Of a stretch of 64,000 nt of DNA, positions 24,100-32,883 are shown in pieces; the first letter of the stretch is position 1; the number at the start of each line of letters is the position of its first letter. The stretch lies in NCBI RefSeq assembly GCF_022869785.1, contig NZ_CP094997.1:2294001-2358000 (forward strand), read 5' to 3'. This DNA comes from Dyadobacter chenwenxiniae. GTDB taxonomy: Bacteria; Bacteroidota; Bacteroidia; Cytophagales; Spirosomataceae. The position numbers were made by a program, and so were the translations under genes. The notes under the pieces were generated by a model. It did not search any database, was not told the DNA's origin, and saw nothing but the letters and a program-made list of their open reading frames with translations.

Positions 24100-27000
24100 A
24101 TGAAAACATTCAAATCAACTTGCTGTTACTGTGGCGTGGGCTGCGGGGTTGTGGTTACGAAGGAGGGGAACGGGCAACTGAGCTTGGAGGGTGATAAGGA
24201 GCACCCTTCCAACATGGGGATGTTGTGCTCCAAGGGCATGAACCTGCATTATACGGTGATGGATCAGTCGGACCGGCTGCTCTATCCGCAAATGCGGCTC
24301 AACCGCTCGATGCCTATGCAACGCGTGAATTGGGATGATGCTTTGGAGCGGACGGCGGCGGTTTTTAAGACTTTGATCAAAAAGTTCGGGCCGGATTCTG
24401 TTGCGTTTTACGTGTCCGGACAATGCCTTACGGAAGAATATTATCTCGTTAACAAGCTCATTAAGGGCTTTATAGGATCCAATAACATTGATACCAACTC
24501 GCGGCTTTGCATGAGCTCGGCTGTGGTGGGTTACAAGCTGGCACTGGGCGAGGACAGCGTGCCGGTTTGCTACGACGACATCGAGGCGGCCGATGTGATC
24601 TTTGTAACCGGTGCGAATCCTGCCTGGTGCCATCCCATTATCTGGCGGCGCGTCGAAGCACATAAGGCCGCCAATCCTGATGTCAAAATCATCTGCGTTG
24701 ATCCCAGAAAAACAGACACCTCCCGCTCCTCCGACCTGCATTTGCAGATAGCGCCGGGCACTGACATTGTGCTCAATAATGCTATTGGAAGGATATTAAT
24801 TGAAAAAAATTACATTGACCAGCAGTTCATTGCCGCGCACACGGACGGATTTCCGGACTTTCAAGAAAAAGTAATGCAAAGGACGGTTGCGGAAGCAGCT
24901 GAGCTTTGTGGAATCGACGCCGCCGACATTTACACCGCAGCAGAATGGATCGGTCAGTGTAAGGGATTTTTGTCGTTCTGGACAATGGGACTCAATCAGT
25001 CGGTGATCGGGGTGAATAAAAATCTTTCGCTCATTAACCTGCATTTGATCACAGGAAAAATTGGTAAACCGGGCAACGGACCTTTTTCACTGACCGGACA
25101 GCCCAATGCCATGGGCGGACGCGAAACGGGCGGGCTGGCGAACATTCTTCCCGGCCACCGCGAAGTAATTAATGCCTCGCATCGCGCCGAAATGGAGGAA
25201 TTTTGGAATACGCCGGTAAAAATCGCGAACAAGCCCGGCCTCACCGCCACGGAAATGTTCGAAGCGCTGGCAGACGATAAATTAAAAGCCATCTGGATCA
25301 TTAATACGAACCCACTGGTGAGTATGCCGGACATCAATGTTGCCGAAGCCGCGCTGAACAAGTCGCGGTTTGTGGTGGTTCAGGATGTTTCGAATCGGGC
25401 GGATACGGTGAAGTTTGCTGATGTGGTGCTTCCGGCGGCGGCGTGGCTGGAAAAAGAAGGCACAATGACCAATGCAGAAAGACGTATCACGCATTTACCC
25501 AAAGCCATCGACGCACCCGGAGAAGCGTTGCCGGACGCAGAAATCATCTGGCGTTTTGCCGCCAAAATGGGCTTCGGAGATTCATTTGATTACAAAAACA
25601 CTTCCGAAGTTTACGACGAATACACCGCCTGCACAGCCGGGACGACCATTGACGTAACCGGCGTTAATTACCAACTTCTAAAAACCAACAGAAGCATCCA
25701 ATGGCCCCTTACCACATCCTTTGAAAACAATAAAACCCCAATAACCGGCACAAAACGGCTTTTCACAGACCACCAATTTCACACAAAAAACAAAAGAGCC
25801 CAAATCCACGCCGTCCCCGACGAAAACCACTCCGAACCCACAAGCGAAACCTACCCGTTGGTTTTAACCAACGGCAGAATACGCGACCAATGGCATACTA
25901 TGACCAAAACCGGCCGCGTAGCGAAATTAAACCAACACACACCCCAACCTTTTTTACAACTTCATCCAGAAGACGCGGAGCATCGCAACATCAGAGAAGG
26001 ACAATTAGCCGTAATCCAAAGCCGCCGCGGCGAAGTGCGGGTGAAGGTCAACATAACCGAGGACGTCAGACCGGGACTTTGCTTTTTGCCCATGCATTGG
26101 GGCAAAATCCTCGGTAGTAACCTTGCTCGGGCGAATAACCTGACTAACAATCTGGTGGACCCGAAATCCAAAGAACCCGATTTCAAATTCTCCGCAGTGC
26201 AGGTTTCTTTGTATAAAAAACCCGTTGAAAAGATCATCATCATAGGCGCTGGTTCGGCTGGACTGGGGTTCATAAACTCCTATCGTGCTTTAAATCAGGA
26301 GGATGAAATTCATGTTTTTTCAAAAGAAATTTATCCGTTCTACAATCGGGTAATGCTTCCGGACTACATCAGCGGCGCGCAGCATTGGGAGCAACTGGTG
26401 AAGTTGCGGGAGGATCAGTTCGAGGAAAACAACATTAAAGTGCATAAAGGCACTTCCATAGTTCATATTGACAGGAAAAACAAAACCGTTGTCGATAGCA
26501 TCGGGCAGGAACACACTTACGACAAGCTGATTTTGGGCATGGGCAGCAAGGCTTTTATGCCCAAAGGCGTGCCGGATCTGCCGGGCATTTTCAATATGCG
26601 CTCGCGTCTGGATGCGGATTCGCTGTTGCCGTTTTTGAAACAACCTGAGCCACACGCTGTGATTGTAGGCGGCGGGATCTTGGGCCTGGAACTCGCGGCG
26701 TCTTTCCGTGAAATGCATGTAAAGGTAAGCGTTATCCAGCGCAGCGGCCGTTTTATGGAACGCCAGCTTGACCCGCTTGCGAGCGAATTGCTTTATCAGG
26801 AATTGATGGATCGTGGGATTGAAACTTATTTCAACGATGAGGTCGCCACATTCAGCGGCCAGGAAAAGGTGGAGGGAATTAGGTTGAAATCCGGCCGTAA
26901 AATCCAGTGTGATGTGGTGGTTTTGGCGATTGGCACTGTGCCAGTAATTGAACTTGCGCAGCATGCCGGACTGGATTGCAAACGCGGCGTTGTGGTGAAT

Positions 27001-27618
27001 GACTATTTGCAAACTTCCGACCCGGACATTTATGCAGCAGGTGAAATCGCCGAATGGAACGGACAAATGTGGGGCATCACCCTCGCAGCCGAACAGCAAG
27101 CCGAAGTCATTGCAAAGTATATGGCAGGTGATATCTCGCAGCCTTATAAAGGCAGCACGTCCATGAACATCCTGAAAATGGAAGGGCTACAGCTTTGCAG
27201 CATTGGCCTGACAGACGTTCCTAATCATGATCCGGCTTACGAGCAGATTGTTTTTATAGATAAATCCAAGCGTTATTATAAGAAGTGCATTGTACACCGG
27301 GATAAGCTGGTGGGTGCGATATTAATCGGGGACAAAAACGAGTTTTTGGAATATAGAGACCTGATTTCCAATTCGATAGAACTTTCAGAGAAACGCCTGC
27401 AATTATTGAGGGCCAGCCAGAAAGCGGAGCCTTTGGAGGGAAAATTGGTGTGCTCCTGCAACAATGTCGGCCAGGGGAACCTGGAACGCGCCATTGCGGG
27501 CGGGTGCAGTGATTTCCAAACGTTATGCCAGCGCACAGGCGCCGGAACAGGTTGCGGCTCGTGCAGGCCGGAAGTGCGAAGTATTTTGGAAAAAGCGGTG
27601 GAAGCAACATTAGTTTAG
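24100..27618 (+). CDS. nasA: Assimilatory nitrate reductase, three-part fusion: molybdopterin catalytic + FAD/NAD(P) reductase + BFD [2Fe-2S]
   Basis: The protein is 1172 residues. The N-terminal [4Fe-4S] motif is Cys8-x2-Cys11-x3-Cys15 with a further Cys near 43. The bis-MGD catalytic body is about 50-580, including GANPAWCHPIIW and TGQPNAMGGRETG. The MGD-binding C-domain is about 585-700 (LVLTNGRIRDQWHTMT). A flavoprotein module from about 710 (IIIIGAGSAGLG) to 1075 resembles NasB/NirB reductase subunits. A terminal BFD domain has Cys1118, Cys1120, Cys1152 and Cys1155. Klebsiella uses separate catalytic and NADH-dehydrogenase subunits (NasA, NasB), and here both are one chain, so NADH to nitrate electron flow could be intramolecular. 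It lies 6 bp before the rubredoxin fusion. Confidence 0.93.
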   Translation: MKTFKSTCCYCGVGCGVVVTKEGNGQLSLEGDKEHPSNMGMLCSKGMNLHYTVMDQSDRLLYPQMRLNRSMPMQRVNWDDALERTAAVFKTLIKKFGPDSVAFYVSGQCLTEEYYLVNKLIKGFIGSNNIDTNSRLCMSSAVVGYKLALGEDSVPVCYDDIEAADVIFVTGANPAWCHPIIWRRVEAHKAANPDVKIICVDPRKTDTSRSSDLHLQIAPGTDIVLNNAIGRILIEKNYIDQQFIAAHTDGFPDFQEKVMQRTVAEAAELCGIDAADIYTAAEWIGQCKGFLSFWTMGLNQSVIGVNKNLSLINLHLITGKIGKPGNGPFSLTGQPNAMGGRETGGLANILPGHREVINASHRAEMEEFWNTPVKIANKPGLTATEMFEALADDKLKAIWIINTNPLVSMPDINVAEAALNKSRFVVVQDVSNRADTVKFADVVLPAAAWLEKEGTMTNAERRITHLPKAIDAPGEALPDAEIIWRFAAKMGFGDSFDYKNTSEVYDEYTACTAGTTIDVTGVNYQLLKTNRSIQWPLTTSFENNKTPITGTKRLFTDHQFHTKNKRAQIHAVPDENHSEPTSETYPLVLTNGRIRDQWHTMTKTGRVAKLNQHTPQPFLQLHPEDAEHRNIREGQLAVIQSRRGEVRVKVNITEDVRPGLCFLPMHWGKILGSNLARANNLTNNLVDPKSKEPDFKFSAVQVSLYKKPVEKIIIIGAGSAGLGFINSYRALNQEDEIHVFSKEIYPFYNRVMLPDYISGAQHWEQLVKLREDQFEENNIKVHKGTSIVHIDRKNKTVVDSIGQEHTYDKLILGMGSKAFMPKGVPDLPGIFNMRSRLDADSLLPFLKQPEPHAVIVGGGILGLELAASFREMHVKVSVIQRSGRFMERQLDPLASELLYQELMDRGIETYFNDEVATFSGQEKVEGIRLKSGRKIQCDVVVLAIGTVPVIELAQHAGLDCKRGVVVNDYLQTSDPDIYAAGEIAEWNGQMWGITLAAEQQAEVIAKYMAGDISQPYKGSTSMNILKMEGLQLCSIGLTDVPNHDPAYEQIVFIDKSKRYYKKCIVHRDKLVGAILIGDKNEFLEYRDLISNSIELSEKRLQLLRASQKAEPLEGKLVCSCNNVGQGNLERAIAGGCSDFQTLCQRTGAGTGCGSCRPEVRSILEKAVEATLV

Positions 27619-27624
27619 GCGATC

Positions 27625-29103
27625 ATGAGAGACTATTATAATGTAAAAATCAATCTCCCGGGCGGGATTGCCTCGCCGGGTTATTTAAAAGACATTCTGA
27701 CCGCAGCCTGGCATGCGAATGTGCGTAAAGTGCGCTTCGGATCGCGGCAGCAGTTACTGATGTCCGTGTTTTATGAGGATATGCGCTTTTTGGAAAAAGA
27801 CCTGAAAAAGAGCGGGATATTCTACGAAATGAACACAGACCGGCAGCCTAACATTGTGAGTTCCTATTGTGGAGAGGAAGTTTTCAGGACGGGACAATGG
27901 TTGAATGCGAATGAATATCACTCGGTGCTGGACACCTTTGATTACGACCCTGCATTGAAAATCAACATTTCGGATTCTAACCAGAGCTTTACGCCGTTTT
28001 TTACGGGCAATCTGAATTTCATTTCCTCGCCCGAACCGCATTTCTGGTATTTGTATGTGCGTAACAAACAGACGAATACGGTTTATAAATGGAATGATCT
28101 GGTGTACACGAACGAAATCGGCCGGCTGGCAAAAGTGATTGAAGACTGCATGCTTTCGGGTGATCACTGTGAGGAAGAGAGTTTGTATGATTTGGTAAAA
28201 AAGAAGATTCGCTATGTCTCGCAACCTGCGTCATCGGATCTCGAATTGCCATCATTTTCGCTTCCCTACTATGAAGGTTTCAACCGTTATGAATCCAGAA
28301 CATGGCTTGGCTTGTATCGCCGCGACGAGCTGTTTCCTATTGAATTTTTGCTCGATGTTTGCGCATTATGCCTCAAAACACGCATCGGCGAAATTTGCAT
28401 TACACCATGGAAATCACTGGTAATTAAGGGAATAGAAGATCATCACAGAACCGACTGGAGCAACATTCTCGGCAAACACAACATCAATGTGCGGCACGCG
28501 GCGAATGAGCTGGCTTGGCAAACGGAGGACCATAATGAGGACGGCGCAAGTTTGAAAAATGACCTTATCCATTATTTTGATAAACACGATATGCGCACTT
28601 TCGGACTTTGTTTTGGCATACAAACCAAGGCAAAATCGGAAGTTTTTGGAAGTGTTTTGATTAAAAAACGGCCTTTGTTGCGGATGGGTGAGTTGGCCAT
28701 GTTTCATGTTTACGACATTTATTATACAGAAAATTTTAATCCAAACAGCCGCACGCAGCTGCTTTTTGAAAAGGGTTTATACAAAATTCATGTTGCTGCC
28801 CAGTTGGAAAAACTTTGCAGAAGATTTAATAATCAGCGTTCCAGAGAGCACTTCAAAGTGGCGCCGCCAGAAACGGATGATGCGAAGTTGGCTATCAAAA
28901 TCGTAGCGCTCATTTATCAATGTCCCGATTGCCTGACCGTTTACGACCCGGAATATGGTGATGCAGCACAAAACATAGCACCCGGAACAGCATTTGAGGA
29001 TTTACCCGAAACATATTGCTGTCCAACCTGCGACGCCAGCAAAACCGAGATGACCGCGACAGAATTGAACAAATCAACATTATCAGAACTTCCAGTGTCA
29101 TGA
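27625..29103 (+). CDS. Nitrite/sulfite-reductase-like (CobG/NirB half-domain) protein with C-terminal rubredoxin
   Basis: The protein is 492 residues. The N-terminus (YYNVKINLPGGIASPGYLKD) resembles the ferredoxin-like half-domain of sulfite/nitrite reductases and CobG, and GEICITPWKSLVIKGI (about 258-273) resembles the CobG/NirB ITPW core. No Cys-x5-Cys...Cys-x3-Cys siroheme/[4Fe-4S] ligand set is present, so the fold is probably non-catalytic or binds another group. The last ~60 residues are a rubredoxin: Cys433-x2-Cys436 and Cys466-x2-Cys469, with IAPGTAFEDLP between. The 33-residue spacing between cysteine pairs matches canonical rubredoxins. It lies between nitrate reductase and NRAP, so a role in electron delivery or reductase assembly is likely. 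Confidence 0.8.
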   Translation: MRDYYNVKINLPGGIASPGYLKDILTAAWHANVRKVRFGSRQQLLMSVFYEDMRFLEKDLKKSGIFYEMNTDRQPNIVSSYCGEEVFRTGQWLNANEYHSVLDTFDYDPALKINISDSNQSFTPFFTGNLNFISSPEPHFWYLYVRNKQTNTVYKWNDLVYTNEIGRLAKVIEDCMLSGDHCEEESLYDLVKKKIRYVSQPASSDLELPSFSLPYYEGFNRYESRTWLGLYRRDELFPIEFLLDVCALCLKTRIGEICITPWKSLVIKGIEDHHRTDWSNILGKHNINVRHAANELAWQTEDHNEDGASLKNDLIHYFDKHDMRTFGLCFGIQTKAKSEVFGSVLIKKRPLLRMGELAMFHVYDIYYTENFNPNSRTQLLFEKGLYKIHVAAQLEKLCRRFNNQRSREHFKVAPPETDDAKLAIKIVALIYQCPDCLTVYDPEYGDAAQNIAPGTAFEDLPETYCCPTCDASKTEMTATELNKSTLSELPVS

Positions 29104-29570
29104 CAATTCTTGATATCCGAACCCAATATTTTCAATTTGAAAATGATTTCGTAAACAACCTGCGCTGTATCCCCATGATTGTGAGATACAAACTGGATTC
29201 ATGCCGGATCAAATTGCAGCTGGCTGATTGGGCTAAACTGAGTTTTGAGGAAAAGGAACAATTAGCCGATCTGCCTTGTCAATTTCCCGATGAAATAGAG
29301 GCATATGGCCGTTATGTGAATGCGCTGGTTTGGAAATACACCGGCCAATATCCATCGGTTTTAAAACAAATTGCGGATAGCTGGAATGAAACGCAGGAAA
29401 TTCCGGCGGAAGTGAAAGAAAAAGCGAGCGAATTTGCTTGCCCGCAACTGACGACGGAACAGTGGAGAAACCTGGAAACGCTCCAGAGATTTGCACTGGT
29501 AAAGCTGGGTCGGTCGGGTCACGAAGGAAGCAATTTCCCGATTGCATGCAGCGAGTTCGGCTTAATGTGA
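29100..29570 (+). CDS. Nitrate reductase-associated protein (NRAP family)
   Basis: The protein is 156 residues from ATG 29100, which overlaps the upstream stop by 4 bp (ATGA). Upstream extension in this frame is discarded because the conserved domain starts at FQFENDF. The sequence matches the nitrate-reductase-associated family (Pfam Nitr_red_assoc), first noted beside cyanobacterial nitrate reductase: FENDFVNNLRCIPMIVRYKLD, WAKLSFEEKEQLADLPC and QWRNLETLQRFALVKLGRSGHEG. There are no catalytic or cofactor motifs. The molecular role is unknown in the literature I know, and assembly or regulation of the reductase is inferred. It ends the nitrate operon, 5 bp before the convergent ClC gene. Confidence 0.88.
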   Translation: MTILDIRTQYFQFENDFVNNLRCIPMIVRYKLDSCRIKLQLADWAKLSFEEKEQLADLPCQFPDEIEAYGRYVNALVWKYTGQYPSVLKQIADSWNETQEIPAEVKEKASEFACPQLTTEQWRNLETLQRFALVKLGRSGHEGSNFPIACSEFGLM

Positions 29571-29575
29571 TCAAT

Positions 29576-30904
29576 CTAACGCTTTCTCCAATCCCGCTTT
29601 TTGACTTCGGCACGCAGATCCGAAAGTCTTTTATCGGCATGCCGGCCATATAGCAAATGTTTAGGCTGCCCGACACGTTGCGAACCATAAATCCCGCGAT
29701 GGCCCGAGAAAAAATACGCGACCACGCAGGCGAGTGCGACATAAACACCACAAGAAGCTCCAAACAGCTCAATCGCCATGATCGTGCAGGCGAGCGGTGT
29801 GTTGGCGGCACCTGCGAAAACGGCCACAAAGCCCATTCCGACCAGTAAAGCTGTTGGTAAGGGAATAAAATAAGAAAGAAAACTGCCTAATGTTGCTCCT
29901 ATAAAGAACAATGGCGTCACTTCTCCGCCTTTGAATGCTGCGCCGAGGGTAACTGCGGTGAAAAGGATTTTTAATGCAAAATCATACGCTGGCAATGGCT
30001 CGGAAAAGGACTCCAAAATGACGGGAATGCCCAATCCGATGTAACGCGTCGTTCCGGTTCCAAACACAGCCAGCACTACAATAACGCCGCCGATAACCGG
30101 CCTTAACGGCGGGAAACTTACTCGCGCTTTGAAAACACTTCCCAAATAATGCGTCAGTGAAGTGAATACGATGGAACAAATTCCAAAAATACACCCGGCC
30201 AGAACCGCGCATAGCAAATTCAGCGGTGATATTTCCGGAACAAACGGAATGTGATAATGCGTATGTCCCACTTGCCATGCCCTGGTAGTCAGATCAGCAA
30301 CCACGGATGCAATGAATGCAGGTAGCAATGCATCGTAACGCAATCTGCCGATCAGAATAACCTCAATTGCAAATATCGCCCCGGCCAGCGGCGTCCCGAA
30401 AACGGAGCCAAAACCAGCTGCTATGCCTGCGATTATGACCAGTTTTCTGTCGCGCGGGCGAAGCCTGAAAAGGTTTGTAAACTGATCGGCAATGGACCCG
30501 CCGATTTGCAAGGCCGTGCCTTCCCTACCCGCCGAACCGCCGAACAAATGCGTAGCTATGGTGCCAATTAGAATGAATGGGGCCATTTTCAGTGGAATAA
30601 TGGTCGACGGGCGATGGATGTTTTCCAGCAAAAGATTGTTGCCAGCTTCCACGTCCTTTCCCCCATAATGATACATGCAACCGATTAAAAATCCTGCAAC
30701 CGGCAGCAATGCAATGATCCACCTGTGGGCCTCCCGAAAATTCGTGGCCCAGTCCAGCGAAACCAGAAACAGCGCCGAAGCCGAGCCTGTAAGCACGCCG
30801 ATCAGACTAGCGATCACGAGCCATTTTCCCGTGTAGAAAATAATGGGGAAGCGTCGGAAAAGCGGAACGAAGTTTTTGGGGAGGCGAAAGCGGTCAGGGG
30901 ACAA
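29576..30904 (-). CDS. ClC-family chloride channel/transporter
   Basis: The protein is 442 residues with 10 or more hydrophobic helices. ClC signatures are GGSAGREGTALQIG (gating glutamate in GREG, with Thr where Pro is usual), GFGSVFGTPLAG and KGGEVTPLFFIGATLG (third anion-site region). It could be a Cl-/H+ antiporter or a channel. The nearest conserved start is TTG at 30904, because an in-frame stop lies 6 codons above and the first internal ATG falls inside the membrane domain. It converges on the nitrate operon with 5 bp between stops, with no terminator seen. A functional link to nitrate (ClC proteins can carry nitrate in plants) is only speculation. Confidence 0.9.
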   Translation of the reverse strand: MSPDRFRLPKNFVPLFRRFPIIFYTGKWLVIASLIGVLTGSASALFLVSLDWATNFREAHRWIIALLPVAGFLIGCMYHYGGKDVEAGNNLLLENIHRPSTIIPLKMAPFILIGTIATHLFGGSAGREGTALQIGGSIADQFTNLFRLRPRDRKLVIIAGIAAGFGSVFGTPLAGAIFAIEVILIGRLRYDALLPAFIASVVADLTTRAWQVGHTHYHIPFVPEISPLNLLCAVLAGCIFGICSIVFTSLTHYLGSVFKARVSFPPLRPVIGGVIVVLAVFGTGTTRYIGLGIPVILESFSEPLPAYDFALKILFTAVTLGAAFKGGEVTPLFFIGATLGSFLSYFIPLPTALLVGMGFVAVFAGAANTPLACTIMAIELFGASCGVYVALACVVAYFFSGHRGIYGSQRVGQPKHLLYGRHADKRLSDLRAEVKKRDWRKR

Positions 30905-30908
30905 TTTT

Positions 30909-30936
30909 GAATGACTGAATTAGTGAATGAGTGAAT
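30909..30936. repeat. Short octamer repeat (locus 3)
   Basis: A run of GAATGACT/GAAT-TAGT/GAATGAGT variants lies just upstream of the ClC gene start and before the NTF2-like gene. It belongs to the same octamer family as the arrays at 11.2, 12.1 and 33.8 kb, but without the GC-rich 23-bp units. Only a few degenerate copies remain. Confidence 0.6.
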
Positions 30937-30979
30937 TTGGTATATTTATGGCTCTCTGGACGAATCAATTTACAATGCT

Positions 30980-31357
30980 ATGAAAGATCGGGAAATAATT
31001 ATTACAAATTATGTAACTGCTTACAACAACTTCGATGTGGACGGAATGGTCGCCGACTTTGATGAGAACATTGTTTTTGAAAATATGGTGAATGACGAAG
31101 TGACGATGGAGCTCAACGGCATTGAAGAGTTTAGAAACCAGGCCGAGCAGGCGGTGGACCTGTTTTCATCCCGGCAGCAGACGATCAACAAGTTCATCCA
31201 CAACGAAAACTGGTCGGAAATCGAGATCGAATATTATGCAGTACTGGCGATGGATTTGCCAAACGGCCTGAAAAAAGGAGACGAGCTTGACATGGTTGGC
31301 AAGTCTGTCTTTGAATTTTCTGAAAACAAGATCGTCCGTCTAACGGACATCAGTTGA
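30980..31357 (+). CDS. NTF2-like / SnoaL-like fold protein
   Basis: This is a small soluble protein of 125 residues with the SnoaL-like NTF2 cone fold. It shows YVTAYNNFDVDGMVADFDENIVFEN at the N-terminus, a central VDLFSSRQQTINKF segment, and a closing VFEFSENKIVRLTDIS strand. Such proteins are enzymes or ligand binders with variable activities, so no reaction can be assigned. The next gene, a Crp-type regulator, starts only 5 bp after the stop, which suggests co-transcription. Confidence 0.8.
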   Translation: MKDREIIITNYVTAYNNFDVDGMVADFDENIVFENMVNDEVTMELNGIEEFRNQAEQAVDLFSSRQQTINKFIHNENWSEIEIEYYAVLAMDLPNGLKKGDELDMVGKSVFEFSENKIVRLTDIS

Positions 31358-31361
31358 TTCG

Positions 31362-31946
31362 ATGACAGTACATCTACAAAAAATCAAACAAGCCATTCAG
31401 CAAATTTCGCCTTTGCCCCAGGATGAATGGGAGGCGTTTTCTTCTAAATTGGCTGTCAAACATTACAAGAAAGGTGCATTCCTGATATCCCAGGGACAGG
31501 TTGAGAATTTCATATACTTCTTGAACAGCGGGGCAACGCGCAATTACTTTTTACATGATGGCAAAGAGTTCACTGTTGATTTCCAATTTGAATGTGATTT
31601 TGTGACGGCTTACTATTCCTTTATCACGCGCGAACCCAGCTCTGTAACCATCGAATTGCTGGAAGACACGGAAGCAGTTGCCATTTCCCATGCTGATTTG
31701 CAAAACTTTTACCGAAGCTTCCATAATGGTGAAAGAACCGGGCGCCTGATTGCCGAGTATCAGTACACTAAGCGGTTACGCAAAGAAATGGACTTACTTT
31801 CACTTACGGCCGAGGAGCGATACGCGAATTTGATGCAGCGCAATCCAAGGTTGGTTCAGGAAATTTCAGTGAAGCATCTTTCTTCTTTTTTAGGCATCCA
31901 GCCTGAAAGTTTGAGCCGGATCAGGAAGGCGTTCGCACGAAACTAA
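31362..31946 (+). CDS. Crp/Fnr-family transcriptional regulator
   Basis: The protein is 194 residues with a cNMP-binding-like N-terminal beta roll (GAFLISQGQVENFIYFLNSG, about 39-58) and a C-terminal HTH region of the Bacteroidota type (VKHLSSFLGIQPESLSRIRK, about 170-190). It is related in architecture to the regulator at 9119-9730 but has its own sequence. It starts 5 bp after the NTF2-like gene and is followed after 62 bp by a DoxX gene, so it may control one or both. The effector is unknown. Confidence 0.88.
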   Translation: MTVHLQKIKQAIQQISPLPQDEWEAFSSKLAVKHYKKGAFLISQGQVENFIYFLNSGATRNYFLHDGKEFTVDFQFECDFVTAYYSFITREPSSVTIELLEDTEAVAISHADLQNFYRSFHNGERTGRLIAEYQYTKRLRKEMDLLSLTAEERYANLMQRNPRLVQEISVKHLSSFLGIQPESLSRIRKAFARN

Positions 31947-32008
31947 CATACATCATTTCCCCGCTTGGTTTCATTTTGGAATTTTGTATAAATCAAAATT
32001 GGCCACCT

Positions 32009-32470
32009 ATGAAACCATTCGCCTTGTTACTCATCGTATTCGCATTGACTGCGACCATTTCCAAAATATTTTCCAGAGACTGGAACCTGCCATTGAGCGG
32101 TAACCTTGCCTTGGGTGTTATGCTTTGCTTCACAGCGCTCGGCCATTTTATGTTTACCAAAGGCATGTCCATGATGATCCCGGATTTTATTCCCTTTAAG
32201 AAGGAAATCGTTTATTTCACTGGAGTTTTGGAAATAATACTGGGCTTAGCACTGCTTCTCCCTGCGTTCAGGCCAATAATCGGCATCATCATCATCGTTT
32301 TCTTCATTCTGATCCTGCCCGCGAACATCTACGCCGCCATTAAAAATCTCAACTACGAAAAAGGCACCTTCGATGGCGAAGGCCTGCGCTATCTCTGGTT
32401 CCGTGTGCCGCTGCAACTATTTTTCATCGCCTGGGTCTGGTTCTTCGCGGTGCGGGATTTGAACTATTGA
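32009..32470 (+). CDS. DoxX-family membrane protein
   Basis: The protein is 153 residues from ATG 32009. A longer frame starting at TTG 31976 is less likely, because the ATG leads directly into the first hydrophobic segment. Four membrane helices are predicted. The mid-protein segments FTALGHFMFTKGMSMMIPDFIPFK and YFTGVLEIILGLALLLPAFR, and the final FRVPLQLFFIAWVWFFAV, are typical of the DoxX-like group. The function is unknown, and in other bacteria the family is linked to quinone or redox processes. The stop is 10 bp before a perfect inverted repeat that leads into the HigBA module. Confidence 0.85.
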   Translation: MKPFALLLIVFALTATISKIFSRDWNLPLSGNLALGVMLCFTALGHFMFTKGMSMMIPDFIPFKKEIVYFTGVLEIILGLALLLPAFRPIIGIIIIVFFILILPANIYAAIKNLNYEKGTFDGEGLRYLWFRVPLQLFFIAWVWFFAVRDLNY

Positions 32471-32479
32471 AAAATATTT

Positions 32480-32512
32480 ACCCAAAAGTTGGCTATTTAC
32501 CAACTTTTGGGT
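32480..32512. promoter_or_regulatory. 13-bp inverted repeat before higBA (candidate operator and/or terminator)
   Basis: ACCCAAAAGTTGG and CCAACTTTTGGGT form a perfect inverted repeat with a 7-nt loop. It starts 10 bp after the DoxX stop and ends 59 bp before the HigB start, followed by ATTTTTGTG. The position suits both an operator bound by HigA (type II antitoxins repress their own operons) and a terminator for the upstream gene. I cannot separate the two. Confidence 0.55.
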
Positions 32513-32571
32513 ATTTTTGTGATGCCAACATGTTCCAACTATTATGAAAAAACTTCAACTCATTATGGAAC

Positions 32572-32865
32572 ATGGTTATCGTTCAGTTACGCAAAATATC
32601 CGATTTTGCCAGGAATCATTCCGATTCGGGGAAGAGCTTGTCCGTTTGGAAAACTGTCGTCGAGGAAGCGAATTGGCAAAAGAGCAGTGAAGTTTTACAA
32701 GACTTTCCGAGAGCGAAAATTCTCAGTAACAAACGGGCCCGGTTTAAAATCGTAGGAAATAAGTACCGGCTTATTGTTGAAGTTGACTATGAAGATCAAA
32801 TTGTCGAAGTGAGGTTCGTGGGAACACATTCGGAATATGATCAGATCAATGCGGAAACAGTTTAA
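32572..32865 (+). CDS. higB: Type II toxin HigB (mRNA interferase)
   Basis: The protein is 97 residues in the HigB_toxin (RelE-superfamily) family, a ribosome-dependent mRNA interferase. It starts at ATG 32572, and an in-frame stop at 32545 excludes extension. The family pattern is clear: WKTVVEEANWQKSSEVLQDFPRAKIL, then NKYRLIVEVDYEDQIVEVRFVGTHSEYDQI at the C-terminus. It is paired with the antitoxin gene 18 bp downstream. A second HigB of the same family is at 63414-63719 but shares only the pattern, so it is not a recent duplicate. An overlapping frame on the same strand (32489-32755) is a shadow. Confidence 0.92.
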   Translation: MVIVQLRKISDFARNHSDSGKSLSVWKTVVEEANWQKSSEVLQDFPRAKILSNKRARFKIVGNKYRLIVEVDYEDQIVEVRFVGTHSEYDQINAETV

Positions 32866-32883
32866 TACCTAATATAACTATCA

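Noticed and set aside
29576..30904. ClC channel as the nitrate exporter/importer of the nitrate operon
   Set aside because: It lies on the opposite strand and only converges on the operon; NarK already supplies transport, and no sequence evidence supports nitrate specificity.
32489..32755. Alternative coding frame overlapping higB
   Set aside because: It runs over the inverted repeat and the toxin in another frame, has no family match, and higB itself is clear.
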